From: Prevotellaceae bacterium
GTDB taxonomy: Bacteria; Bacteroidota; Bacteroidia; Bacteroidales; Bacteroidaceae
Length of the DNA: 14,170 nt
Direction of reading: 5' to 3'
NCBI GenBank assembly: GCA_905371275.1
Contig: CAJPLH010000029.1
Location: 1 to 14,170 of the forward strand
The notes under the pieces are model-generated. The model was not told the origin of the DNA, did not search any database, and saw only the letters and a list, made by a program, of their open reading frames with translations. Each line of letters begins with the position of its first letter. Positions within the stretch are counted from its first letter, which is position 1. Made by a program: the position numbers and the translations under genes. Shown here one piece after another: positions 1 to 6,929 of the stretch.

Positions 1-84
1 GCCATCATGGACGAATTCCTCAACACGGCATTTGAAGGAGGCCGCCACGAAGCGCGTGTTGCTAAAATTCCCGTTGCAAAATAG
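1..84 (+). CDS. rpiB: Ribose-5-phosphate isomerase B, C-terminal end (partial)
   Basis: Only the last 27 codons and a TAG stop are in the window; the gene enters from the left edge. The tail reads IMDEFLNTAFEGGRHEARV and then AKIPVAK. This matches the C-terminus of RpiB proteins, where a helix ending in a Phe/Tyr-Glu-Gly-Gly-Arg-His motif is followed by xxRVxxI (E. coli RpiB has YEGGRHQQRV here). RpiB interconverts ribose 5-phosphate and ribulose 5-phosphate in the cytoplasmic non-oxidative pentose phosphate pathway. The family match rests on recall of this short motif. The active-site region lies outside the window, so intactness cannot be judged. Confidence 0.8.
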   Translation, partial: AIMDEFLNTAFEGGRHEARVAKIPVAK

Positions 85-148
85 CCCCCATTTCTGTCCG
101 TTTACAGCACGAAGAATGAGGGAAAAACAAAAAAAACTTGCATTGAAC

Positions 149-180
149 TTGGTATAATCCACTGAAAATTATTAACTTTG
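149..180 (+). promoter_or_regulatory. Bacteroidetes-type promoter for the HU gene
   Basis: A -7 box TAACTTTG lies at 173-180, followed by CA. A TTG (-33 core) lies at 149-151, giving a 21-bp spacer. This fits the Bacteroidetes consensus TTTG-N19-21-TAnnTTTG. The HU start codon is about 50 bp downstream. Confidence 0.7.
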
Positions 181-229
181 CAATCAATTTGAACTATAGC
201 CCTCAACAATAACTCAAAACAAGGAACAG

Positions 230-505
230 ATGACCAAAGCAGACATCGTAAGGGAGATTGCCAAAAAGACTGGCATTGAGAACGCAACTGTGCTTGCTTC
301 CGTAGAAGCATTTATGGAAACAGTAAAGGAGTCGCTCGCGAAAGAAGAAAACGTATATCTGCGTGGATTCGGCAGCTTCATCCTCAAGAAGCGTGCAGCA
401 AAGACAGCGCGTAACATTACGCAAAAAACTACGCTCATCATTCCCGAGCACTATATTCCTGCATTCAAGCCTGCCAAGACTTTTGCAGAACTCATCAAGA
501 AATAA
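230..505 (+). CDS. HU/IHF-family DNA-binding protein
   Basis: A 91-residue nucleoid protein of normal HU length. The N-terminal helices (residues 3-40, beginning TKADIVREIAKKTG) form the dimer body. The signature GFGSF at residues 46-50 starts the beta saddle, and the C-terminal helix follows IPAFKP at 76-81. HU-type dimers bend and compact DNA without strong sequence preference. The DNA-binding arm is unusual: the canonical RNPxTG tip, with its intercalating proline, reads RNITQKTT (61-68), so that proline is absent. Arms of this kind occur in Bacteroidetes HU homologues. The gene has its own upstream promoter and is followed by the small basic gene and an RNase gene on the same strand. The ATG at 230 is the natural start, since it gives the standard MTKADIV N-terminus. 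Confidence 0.93.
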   Translation: MTKADIVREIAKKTGIENATVLASVEAFMETVKESLAKEENVYLRGFGSFILKKRAAKTARNITQKTTLIIPEHYIPAFKPAKTFAELIKK

Positions 506-567
506 TGCAACGCTGTGAAGACGCTGTGCTCGATGTCAATTGAGTGAAGCCGTCACGAAATGGAGAC

Positions 568-590
568 GCTCTTTTCTAGAGCATCACTTT
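568..590 (+). terminator. Possible weak hairpin after the HU gene
   Basis: GCTCT (568-572) and AGAGC (578-582) can pair across a 5-nt loop, followed by ATCACTTTTC. The stem is short and the T-tract is interrupted, so this is at best a leaky terminator between the HU gene and the next small gene. Confidence 0.3.
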
Positions 591-641
591 TCATTCACAA
601 CGCTCTCTCCTATATTCATTAACTAGTTAAATTCAACCATC

Positions 642-731
642 ATGCCTAACGGAAAGAAAAAGAAGAGACATAAGATGTCTACCCACAAGCGCAAGAAGCG
701 TCTGCGCAAGAACCGTCACAAGAGCAAGTAA
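642..731 (+). CDS. Small highly basic AURKAIP1/COX24 (mS38-like) family protein
   Basis: A 29-codon ORF (ATG at 642, TAA at 729-731) reading MPNGKKKKRHKMSTHKRKK and then RLRKNRHKSK. About two thirds of the residues are Lys, Arg or His, and there are no acidic residues. The KKRxKMxxHKxKKRxRKxRxK pattern is that of the AURKAIP1/COX24 C-terminal domain (DUF1713), found at the C-terminus of mitochondrial ribosomal protein mS38 and as free peptides of about 30 residues in Bacteroidetes. A ribosome-associated, rRNA-binding role is a family-based inference. It sits between the HU and RNase G/E genes and is followed at once by a long hairpin, consistent with a short, highly expressed transcript. Automated callers often miss a gene this short. 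Confidence 0.82.
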   Translation: MPNGKKKKRHKMSTHKRKKRLRKNRHKSK

Positions 732-751
732 TCTCTTGCAATGACGGCTGG

Positions 752-812
752 AAAGTTAAAAGTCAATGTGGCTTCGCCCTGCGAAGGTGCTGGCTTTTAA
801 CTTTTCTGTTTT
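752..812 (+). terminator. Long nested hairpin, probable terminator of the small basic gene
   Basis: The outer stem pairs AAAGTTAAAAGTCA (752-765) with TGGCTTTTAACTTT (791-804), with one G-T wobble. Inside it sits a perfect inner hairpin, CTTCGC (772-777) and GCGAAG (781-786), with a CCT loop. The outer right arm runs into TCTGTTTT. It lies 20 bp after the stop of the mS38-like gene. The structure is larger than a minimal intrinsic terminator and could instead be a dispersed repeat reused as one. Confidence 0.65.
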
Positions 813-872
813 ACTGACTACTGTAACTGTGGCGTGGCCACCTCAAGTGCACACTCCCATTATCGGATGACA

Positions 873-905
873 ACTAGTTCGCAGATACTAGTCTGCAAAC
901 ACTAG
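873..905. repeat. Three ACTAG boxes at 14-bp period
   Basis: ACTAG occurs at 873-877, 887-891 and 901-905, exactly 14 bp apart. The first two units share more than the core (ACTAGTTCGCAGAT and ACTAGTCTGCAAAC). The same bases can form a hairpin: TTCGCAGA (878-885) with TCTGCAAA (892-899), one mismatch. The array lies about 60-90 bp before the start chosen for the RNase gene, so it may be an operator or a leader structure. Confidence 0.5.
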
Positions 906-962
906 AAACTCGCGGCAGGAGTGCGCAGTGTGTTGCCGATTTGCCACAAAACCACAAACATC

Positions 963-2543
963 ATGACTAGCGAAGTTATCGTCGATGTCCAAAAGAACGA
1001 CATTTCGATTGCCCTGCTCGAAGACAAACGTCTGGTAGAGTTTCAACAAGAAGGGCGATCGGAGCAGTTCGCAGTGGGCAACATCTACTTAGCAAAGGTT
1101 CGGAAAATCATGCCTGGGCTCAATTCTTGCTTCGTGAATGTCGGATATGAACGCGATGCTTTCCTCCATTATCTCGATTTAGGAGTGAGGTATCGTCAGT
1201 TTGAACACTATCTAAGTCTGATCAAAGGGGGAAAAAGAAAACCCCTTCCGCTGAATAAAGTCACTCGTCAGCCCAACACCGAAAAAGACGGTCAAATACA
1301 AAACACCGTTTCTGTTGGTCAAGAAGTACTCGTTCAGATCGTCAAAGAACCCATCTCTACAAAAGGACCACGTCTAACCTGTGAAATATCCTTTGCAGGA
1401 CGTTATTTGGTGCTCATCCCCTTCACCGACAAGGTGAGTGTATCCACCAAAATCAAAAGCGACGCAGAGCGCGCCCGACTCAAACAACTTGTGCACAGCA
1501 TCAAACCCAAAGGTTTCGGTGTCATCATCCGCACAGTGGCAGAAGGTCGTCGTGTTGCAGAACTTGACCAAGAGTTGCGCATACTTGAAAGTCGCTGGGA
1601 AAACGCCATTGCCAACATACAGCAAGCCGACTCTCTAGACAAAGCAACCCTTGTTTACGAAGAAACCAGTCGCACCGTGGGACTCCTTCGAGATCTATTC
1701 AATCCTTCTTTCTCCAGCATCCACATCAACGACAAGAATGTCTTTGAAGAAGTGCGCGACTACGTATCACTCATCGCTCCTGAAGCCAAAGACATTGTGA
1801 AGCTCTACAAAGGCAACGTGCCGATTTTTGACAATTTCTCTGTTACCAAACAGATTAAGTCATCTCTCGGCCGAACCGTCACCTACAAGCACGGTGCCTA
1901 TATGATCATTGAGCATACAGAAGCTTTGCACGTGGTGGACATCAATTCTGGAAATCGCAGCAAGAGTGTCGAAGGACAAGAAGTCAACGCTCTAGACGTC
2001 AATCTCGGAGCCGCTGACGAATTAGCCCGACAACTCCGTTTGCGCGACATGGGAGGCATCATTGTGGTCGATTTTATTGATATGGCGCAGCCTGAGAACC
2101 GCCAAAAGCTCTATGAGCGTATGGTGGAAAACATGAAGAAAGACCGCGCCCGCCACAACATCCTGCCCCTATCAAAGTTTGGTTTGATGCAAATCACCAG
2201 ACAGCGCGTACGCCCTGCGATGGATGTCAAGGTAGAAGAAGAATGCCCATCGTGCGCAGGCACAGGAAAAATAAAATCATCTTACCTCTTCACAGACGCG
2301 TTGGAGGGGAAGATCAGAATGATCACAGAAGACTTAGGTATTAAGAAGTTCCGACTTCACGTTCATCCGTTCGTTGCAGCTTACATCAATCAAGGATTCA
2401 TCTCTTTGCGTCGTCGTTGGCAATTTCATTACAGCCGCGCCCTCAAGATTATCCCTGATCAGAGCCTCGCTTTCCTCGATTACAAATTCATCGACCATAA
2501 CGGTCAAGAAATTGATATGCACGAAGAAAGAGAAAATCAATAA
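963..2543 (+). CDS. rng: Ribonuclease G/E family endoribonuclease
   Basis: A 526-residue single-strand-specific endoribonuclease for rRNA maturation and mRNA turnover. An S1-like RNA-binding segment begins near residue 37 (FAVGNIYLAKVRKIMPGLNSCFVNVG). The DNase I-like catalytic core carries the metal-binding aspartates D326 (HVVDINSGN) and D370 (GGIIVVDF), 44 residues apart, close to D303/D346 of E. coli RNase E. The Zn-link CPSCAGTG has cysteines at 428 and 431. There is no long C-terminal degradosome scaffold, so the protein is RNase G-like in size. A GTG at 921 would add 14 residues, but ATG 963 (MTSEVIVDVQ) matches the family N-terminus and is preferred. The gene is followed by a strong terminator. 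No clear TAnnTTTG promoter was found directly upstream. Confidence 0.93.
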   Translation: MTSEVIVDVQKNDISIALLEDKRLVEFQQEGRSEQFAVGNIYLAKVRKIMPGLNSCFVNVGYERDAFLHYLDLGVRYRQFEHYLSLIKGGKRKPLPLNKVTRQPNTEKDGQIQNTVSVGQEVLVQIVKEPISTKGPRLTCEISFAGRYLVLIPFTDKVSVSTKIKSDAERARLKQLVHSIKPKGFGVIIRTVAEGRRVAELDQELRILESRWENAIANIQQADSLDKATLVYEETSRTVGLLRDLFNPSFSSIHINDKNVFEEVRDYVSLIAPEAKDIVKLYKGNVPIFDNFSVTKQIKSSLGRTVTYKHGAYMIIEHTEALHVVDINSGNRSKSVEGQEVNALDVNLGAADELARQLRLRDMGGIIVVDFIDMAQPENRQKLYERMVENMKKDRARHNILPLSKFGLMQITRQRVRPAMDVKVEEECPSCAGTGKIKSSYLFTDALEGKIRMITEDLGIKKFRLHVHPFVAAYINQGFISLRRRWQFHYSRALKIIPDQSLAFLDYKFIDHNGQEIDMHEERENQ

Positions 2544-2613
2544 TAGCGCAACGAATAAGCCAGAACTACCGACTGAAACAACGATTTCGGTCAAAACCAA
2601 AATATCATCAAAT

Positions 2614-2651
2614 GAGTTGGTGCGCTACAAAGCGCATCAACTCTTTTTTTT
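2614..2651 (+). terminator. Rho-independent terminator of the RNase G/E gene
   Basis: GAGTTGGTGCGCT (2614-2626) pairs with AGCGCATCAACTC (2631-2643) across a 4-nt ACAA loop, with a single G-T wobble. A run of eight T follows (2644-2651). The hairpin lies about 70 bp after the stop codon and is the clearest intrinsic terminator in the window. Confidence 0.92.
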
Positions 2652-2695
2652 ATCCTCCTTCGCTCATTTTTGTGCTGTATTCTCCCACAGCATTG

Positions 2696-2726
2696 TTGTT
2701 TATTCCCTGCGTTTGTCGTAACTTTG
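2696..2726 (+). promoter_or_regulatory. Bacteroidetes-type promoter for the AGE-family gene
   Basis: The -7 box TAACTTTG lies at 2719-2726 and a TTG (-33 core) at 2696-2698, with a 20-bp spacer. The start codon is 31 bp downstream of the -7 box, so the leader is short. Confidence 0.72.
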
Positions 2727-2757
2727 CCTTACAACAAACCCACACCATTTACCCATT

Positions 2758-3954
2758 ATGATTGATTTCTCAAAACTTGCCGAACAATACAAGCAAGAAC
2801 TCCTGCAACAAGTCATCCCCTTTTGGATGAATCATTCCATCGACCATGAATTTGGAGGCTTCCTTCATTGTTTAGAGCGCGATGGTAGCGTCTTCGACAC
2901 CGACAAATTCGTGTGGATGCAAGGACGCGAAGTGTGGATGCTAGCCAAACTCTACAACACTGTACAAGAACCCACAGTGTCTGCCGAAACACGCCAGCAA
3001 TGGTTGGATGCCGCCATTCAGGGAGCCGAATTCCTAAAGGAAAAAGCCCACGATGGGCAGCTCAACTTCTATTTTTCACTCGACAGAGAAGGACGTCCCC
3101 TCGTAGAACCCTACAACATCTTCTCCTACACCTTTGCCGTTATCGCCTTCGGACAACTAGCCTTAGCCACAGGCAACGAAGAATATGCCGACATTGCGCG
3201 TCGCACATTCGATATTGTGCTTTCCAAGGTAGACAATCCCAAAGGACGTTGGAACAAAGCCGCTGCTGGAGCAAGAGCCATGAAGAGTTTCGCGCTTCCC
3301 ATGATTCTTTGCAACGTAGGACTCGAAATCGAACACCTCCTCACCCCCGAATTCTTGCAGCAAACCATCGACACCTGCATTCATGAAGTGATGGACGTGT
3401 TCTATCGTCCCGAGTTAGGACTCATCGTCGAGCATCTCAGTCTTGACAACGAACTTGTGGACTGCATGGACGGTCGTTTGATGAATCCAGGACACGCCAT
3501 CGAAGCCATGTGGTTCATTATGGATTTGGGAAAACGTCTCAATCGTCCGGAACTCATCGAAAAAGCCTGCCAAATCGCTTTAGCAGAAGCCGAATATGGT
3601 TGGGACAAACAACACGGTGGCATCTTCTATTTTATGGATCGTCTAGGACGCCCCCTTCAGCAACTAGAATGGGATCAGAAACTCTGGTGGGTACATATCG
3701 AAACCCTCATCACCATGCTCAAAGGCTATCAACTCACCGGCAACGAAAAGTGCCTAGAATGGTTCGAGCGTGTACACGATTATGTGTGGTCGCATTTCAC
3801 CGATGCCGAAAAGGGTGGAGAATGGTTTGGTTATCTCAACCGTCAAGGCGAAGTGCTGCTCACCCTCAAAGGCGGAAAGTGGAAAGGCTGTTTCCACGTG
3901 CCACGCGGACTCTTGCAGTGCTGGAAAATGCTCGAAGAAATCGCGCAACGCTAG
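2758..3954 (+). CDS. N-acylglucosamine 2-epimerase (AGE/renin-binding protein family)
   Basis: A 398-residue, full-length (alpha/alpha)6-barrel epimerase. AGE proteins interconvert N-acetylglucosamine and N-acetylmannosamine; cellobiose 2-epimerases share the fold. Visible family motifs are WMQGREVWM (R57), YNIFSYTFA, MNPGHAIEAMW (H246, E249), KLWWVHIETL (H313) and, near the C-terminus, GEWFGYLNRQGEV with KGGKWKGCFHVPR (H380). H246 and H380 correspond to the two catalytic histidines of the family. The C-terminal GEWFGYL...KGCFHVPR block closely resembles mammalian renin-binding protein, favouring AGE proper over cellobiose epimerase. No sialic-acid genes lie beside it, so the physiological substrate is inferred. 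It has its own promoter, stands alone, and converges on recA. No signal peptide is seen, so it is cytoplasmic. Confidence 0.87.
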   Translation: MIDFSKLAEQYKQELLQQVIPFWMNHSIDHEFGGFLHCLERDGSVFDTDKFVWMQGREVWMLAKLYNTVQEPTVSAETRQQWLDAAIQGAEFLKEKAHDGQLNFYFSLDREGRPLVEPYNIFSYTFAVIAFGQLALATGNEEYADIARRTFDIVLSKVDNPKGRWNKAAAGARAMKSFALPMILCNVGLEIEHLLTPEFLQQTIDTCIHEVMDVFYRPELGLIVEHLSLDNELVDCMDGRLMNPGHAIEAMWFIMDLGKRLNRPELIEKACQIALAEAEYGWDKQHGGIFYFMDRLGRPLQQLEWDQKLWWVHIETLITMLKGYQLTGNEKCLEWFERVHDYVWSHFTDAEKGGEWFGYLNRQGEVLLTLKGGKWKGCFHVPRGLLQCWKMLEEIAQR

Positions 3955-4071
3955 TCATATACTCTCTTCCTCATCTTGGAAGACATTCTCCCTTTTGGAC
4001 AATACCGAACAAACTGCTCCAAAATCAAGTAGAATCTGTTCAGTCTCAAATGACCGATTGGGGGTGAAAAG

Positions 4072-4111
4072 AACAACGGAGTGTTTATCACGAGATAAAC
4101 ACTCCGTTGTT
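4072..4111. terminator. Perfect 18-bp inverted repeat between convergent AGE gene and recA
   Basis: AACAACGGAGTGTTTATC (4072-4089) and its exact complement (4094-4111) are separated by ACGA. On the minus strand the hairpin is followed by a pyrimidine-rich CTTTTC stretch; on the plus strand by TGTATATT. It lies between two convergent genes and probably works as a bidirectional terminator, better suited to recA. Confidence 0.8.
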
Positions 4112-4131
4112 GTATATTAGAGTTGAGTTTC

Positions 4132-4164
4132 CACTATGGTAAGCGTCATAAAAGCTCCATAGTG
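4132..4164 (-). terminator. Second hairpin just after the recA stop codon
   Basis: CACTATGG (4132-4139) pairs with CCATAGTG (4157-4164). An inner AGC/GCT stem (4142-4144, 4154-4156) can extend it. It begins 3 bp beyond the recA stop codon and could act as a first terminator or 3'-end stabiliser before the 18-bp hairpin. There is no T-run. Confidence 0.45.
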
Positions 4165-4167
4165 AGA

Positions 4168-5244
4168 CTATTCTTCGCCAGCGTCAGTGAGATCGCCATC
4201 TGTGTCGGGATTACCTGGAGTAAGTTCAATACCCTTCATGGCAGCCACGAGTTTTTCGGTGATTTCTTCACAGAGTTCGGGGTTGTCGGTGAGCACGCGC
4301 TTCAAACCTTCGCGCCCTTGTCCCAAACGCGTTTCACCATAACTATACCACGAACCGCTCTTCTTAATGATGCCATATTCCACACCAAGGTCAGCGATTT
4401 CGCCCAATCGAGAAATACCCTTACCGAAAGCCATTTCAAATTCGCAACGTTGGAAAGGAGGAGCCACCTTGTTTTTCACCACTTTCACGCGTGTGATAGC
4501 ACCAATTGGAGTCTCTCCATCTTTGATTACACTCGCGCGGCGAATGTCGAGGCGCACACTAGCATAGAATTTCAAGGCATTACCTCCCGTTGTCGTTTCG
4601 GGATTACCAAACATCACCCCAATCTTTTCACGCAATTGGTTGATGAAGATGCAAGTGGTGTTTGTTTTAGAGATGGTAGCCGTGATTTTGCGCAAAGCCT
4701 GACTCATCAAGCGAGCTTGAAGTCCCACCTTGTTGTCACCCATGTCGCCTTCGATTTCCGCCTTTGGCGTGAGTGCAGCCACGGAGTCAATGACAATGAT
4801 GTCGATGGCAGAAGAGCGAATCAACTGATCGGCAATTTCCAAGGCTTGTTCACCGTTGTCGGGTTGAGAAATGTAGAGATTGTCGATGTCTACTCCCAAC
4901 TCCTTCGCGTAAAAGCGGTCGAAAGCGTGTTCAGCATCGATAAATGCTGCGATGCCACCGCGCTTTTGCGCTTCTGCAATTGCGTGAATAGCCAAGGTGG
5001 TTTTACCAGAAGATTCAGGACCATAGATTTCAATGATGCGTCCACGAGGATAGCCCCCCACGCCGAGCACGTGGTCAAGACTAATAGAGCCCGTGGGAAT
5101 CACATCCACGTGTTCCACCTCTTGGTCACCCATTTTCATAATCGAACCTTTACCAAAGTCCTTTTCAATCTTCGACATTGCAGCTTGCAATGCTTTAAGT
5201 TTGTCCGCGCTATTGTCGGAAATCACTATTTCTTTTTTTGCCAT
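4168..5244 (-). CDS. recA: Recombinase RecA
   Basis: A 358-residue DNA-dependent ATPase that forms filaments on single-stranded DNA and catalyses strand exchange in recombinational repair. Walker A is GPESSGKT (75-82), the catalytic glutamate lies in FIDAEHAFD (E105), and Walker B is IIVIDS (149-154). DNA-binding loop L1 is at EGDMGD (165-170), and the L2 region runs from FINQLREKIGVMFGNPET (200-217) into TTGGNALKFY. The C-terminus is acidic (DTDGDLTDAGEE), as usual for this regulatory tail. Length and motifs are complete. The N-terminus MAKKEIVISDNSADKLKAL supports the chosen start. The gene is monocistronic by position: its own leader, a promoter-like box about 60 bp upstream, and hairpins downstream. 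No SOS-box-like dyad was recognised. Confidence 0.98.
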   Translation of the reverse strand: MAKKEIVISDNSADKLKALQAAMSKIEKDFGKGSIMKMGDQEVEHVDVIPTGSISLDHVLGVGGYPRGRIIEIYGPESSGKTTLAIHAIAEAQKRGGIAAFIDAEHAFDRFYAKELGVDIDNLYISQPDNGEQALEIADQLIRSSAIDIIVIDSVAALTPKAEIEGDMGDNKVGLQARLMSQALRKITATISKTNTTCIFINQLREKIGVMFGNPETTTGGNALKFYASVRLDIRRASVIKDGETPIGAITRVKVVKNKVAPPFQRCEFEMAFGKGISRLGEIADLGVEYGIIKKSGSWYSYGETRLGQGREGLKRVLTDNPELCEEITEKLVAAMKGIELTPGNPDTDGDLTDAGEE

Positions 5245-5301
5245 TTTGCTATTATATAGAGAGTAATTATAGAGAAGACGGCACTAACTTATTGCCTACT
5301 G

Positions 5302-5309
5302 CAAAGATA
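5302..5309 (-). promoter_or_regulatory. Probable recA -7 promoter box
   Basis: On the minus strand this reads TATCTTTG followed by CAGT, a match to TAnnTTTG, 58 bp before the recA ATG. No TTTG/TTG lies at the expected 19-21 bp upstream, so the -33 element is weak or absent. Confidence 0.55.
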
Positions 5310-5355
5310 CACTTTCTTCTCAAATTGTAGTACCTGAGACGCCGAAAAGTATTGC

Positions 5356-5369
5356 TATCGGTGACGATA
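5356..5369 (-). terminator. Possible weak hairpin between pncB and recA
   Basis: TATCG (5356-5360) and CGATA (5365-5369) can pair across a 4-nt GTGA loop; on the minus strand CAATACTTTTC follows. It lies about 90 bp after the pncB stop. The stem is only 5 bp, so the support is thin. No stronger pncB terminator was seen. Confidence 0.25.
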
Positions 5370-5457
5370 ATCCTCATTTGAAGAGGCTACCATCAAGTGT
5401 GTAGGGGCTGCCTGCAAGTGCAAAACCTGCCTATCAACCCAAACACCGGTCAATGAA

Positions 5458-6909
5458 TTATTTGTGTTCCTGCATCAGCGACAGTTTCATTTGGTAGTAA
5501 CCTTCGCTCATATCCAAATAGTGTTGGTGCGGATTTTCAAAACGCTGTTCCTCCGTCCACACTTCGTTCTGGAGTTGTCGTTGCACATATTGGCGAATTT
5601 CTTCCAACTTCGGCAATTTTGCCACTAGTTTACCCTCACGGAAGAGAGGTTGCAACAGAGGACGGAAGGTGCAATTGGAGAACACACGAGGTTTCCAAGG
5701 TTTATCGGGACAGATGTAGGTGAAATCCTCGCCATCCTTTGGGGTTTCTCCTGCATTGGTGATGAGATCAGCAATCGATGCCCCTTTGTCAGAATAGACG
5801 CGATAGAGTTGTTTCACACCAGGGTTGGTGATTTTTCCAATGTTTTCCGACAATTTGATTTTCGGCACAAAGTGGTCACCTTGTTTGATGGCAGCCAATT
5901 TGTAGACTGCGCCAAATTTAGCATCGCTGTAGGCAGTGATGAGACGTTCACCCACTCCGTAACTGTCCACACATCCGCCTTGTGCGATAATGGAAGAGAT
6001 GGTGCGTTCGTCCAAACTGTTAGAAGCCATAATCAAGCAATCGTTCAGTCCGGCTTCATCGAGCATCTTACGCACTTTTTTCGACAGATAAGCCATATCT
6101 CCGGAGTCTATGCGCACCCCCTTCAAGCGTTGTCCTTTGGGGTGCAACACCTCTTTTGCCACTTTGATGGCAGTGGGCACACCCGAGTTGAGCGTATCGT
6201 AAGTGTCCACCAAGAAGACGGAAGCATCGCCATAGATTTCTGCATATCGTTTAAAGGCATCATATTCTCCATCGAAGAACATCACCCAACTGTGCGCCAT
6301 CGTTCCCACCACGGGAATGCCAAATAGCTGTCCAGCCAACACTGTCGCTGTGCTGTGCACACCGCCAATGTAGGCCGCGCGCGCACCATACACCGCAGCG
6401 TCAATGTTGTGAGCGCGACGTGCGCCCATGTCAGCCACTCTGCGCCCTTTAGCAGCGCGCACAATGCGGTTGGCCTTGGTGGCAATCAAACTCTGGTGGT
6501 TGATTTGTGTGAGCAAAAACGTTTCAATGAGTTGCGCCTCAATGATGGGTGCCGTCACTGTCAGCAAGGGTTCGTTGGGATAAATTATCGTACCTTCTGC
6601 AAGGGCGTCAATGCTTCCAGAGAAGGAAAAATTTGCTAGATAGTTCAAGAACTCTTCTGAAAAGAGGTGGAGCGAACGCAAATAGTCCACATCTTTTGCC
6701 GAGAAATGGAGTTGCTCAATATATTCCACAATCTGTTCTAGTCCTGCAAAGATGGCAAAACCACCCTGATCAGGAATTTGACGATAAAACACATCGAAAA
6801 CAACTTCTGTTTTTTGTCTTCCCTCCTCAAAATAGCCGTTAGCCATTGTGATTTCGTAGAGATCGGTGAGCAGAGCGATGCTGCGTTCGTTGAATGTTGT
6901 TGCGTTCAT
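5458..6909 (-). CDS. pncB: Nicotinate phosphoribosyltransferase
   Basis: A 483-residue NAPRTase, making nicotinate mononucleotide from nicotinate and PRPP in the Preiss-Handler route to NAD. The N-terminus has LLTDLYEITMANGYF (13-27), the class signature. The barrel carries RRAHNIDAA (164-172) and GVHSTATVLAG (183-193). The phosphorylatable histidine is in GTMAHSWVMF (H206). VDTYDTLNSGVP (234-245) and GVRIDSGD (264-271) form the phosphoribosyl site, and GVGERLITAYSDAKFGAVYK follows further on. The His-centred GTMAHSWVMF and the TDLYEITMA start indicate the nicotinate rather than the nicotinamide enzyme. Only 20 bp separate its start from the pncA stop, so the two are almost certainly one operon in which pncA supplies the nicotinate. 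The length suits the long bacterial NAPRTases. Confidence 0.95.
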   Translation of the reverse strand: MNATTFNERSIALLTDLYEITMANGYFEEGRQKTEVVFDVFYRQIPDQGGFAIFAGLEQIVEYIEQLHFSAKDVDYLRSLHLFSEEFLNYLANFSFSGSIDALAEGTIIYPNEPLLTVTAPIIEAQLIETFLLTQINHQSLIATKANRIVRAAKGRRVADMGARRAHNIDAAVYGARAAYIGGVHSTATVLAGQLFGIPVVGTMAHSWVMFFDGEYDAFKRYAEIYGDASVFLVDTYDTLNSGVPTAIKVAKEVLHPKGQRLKGVRIDSGDMAYLSKKVRKMLDEAGLNDCLIMASNSLDERTISSIIAQGGCVDSYGVGERLITAYSDAKFGAVYKLAAIKQGDHFVPKIKLSENIGKITNPGVKQLYRVYSDKGASIADLITNAGETPKDGEDFTYICPDKPWKPRVFSNCTFRPLLQPLFREGKLVAKLPKLEEIRQYVQRQLQNEVWTEEQRFENPHQHYLDMSEGYYQMKLSLMQEHK

Positions 6910-6929
6910 GTCGGTGAAATCTTCAGAGG

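Noticed and set aside
921..962. GTG start adding 14 residues to the RNase G/E
   Set aside because: The added residues do not resemble the family N-terminus, whereas ATG 963 gives MTSEVIVDVQ.
4123..5259. 378-codon plus-strand open frame opposite recA
   Set aside because: It is the antisense shadow of recA, which has every family motif; the plus-strand translation shows no recognisable domain.
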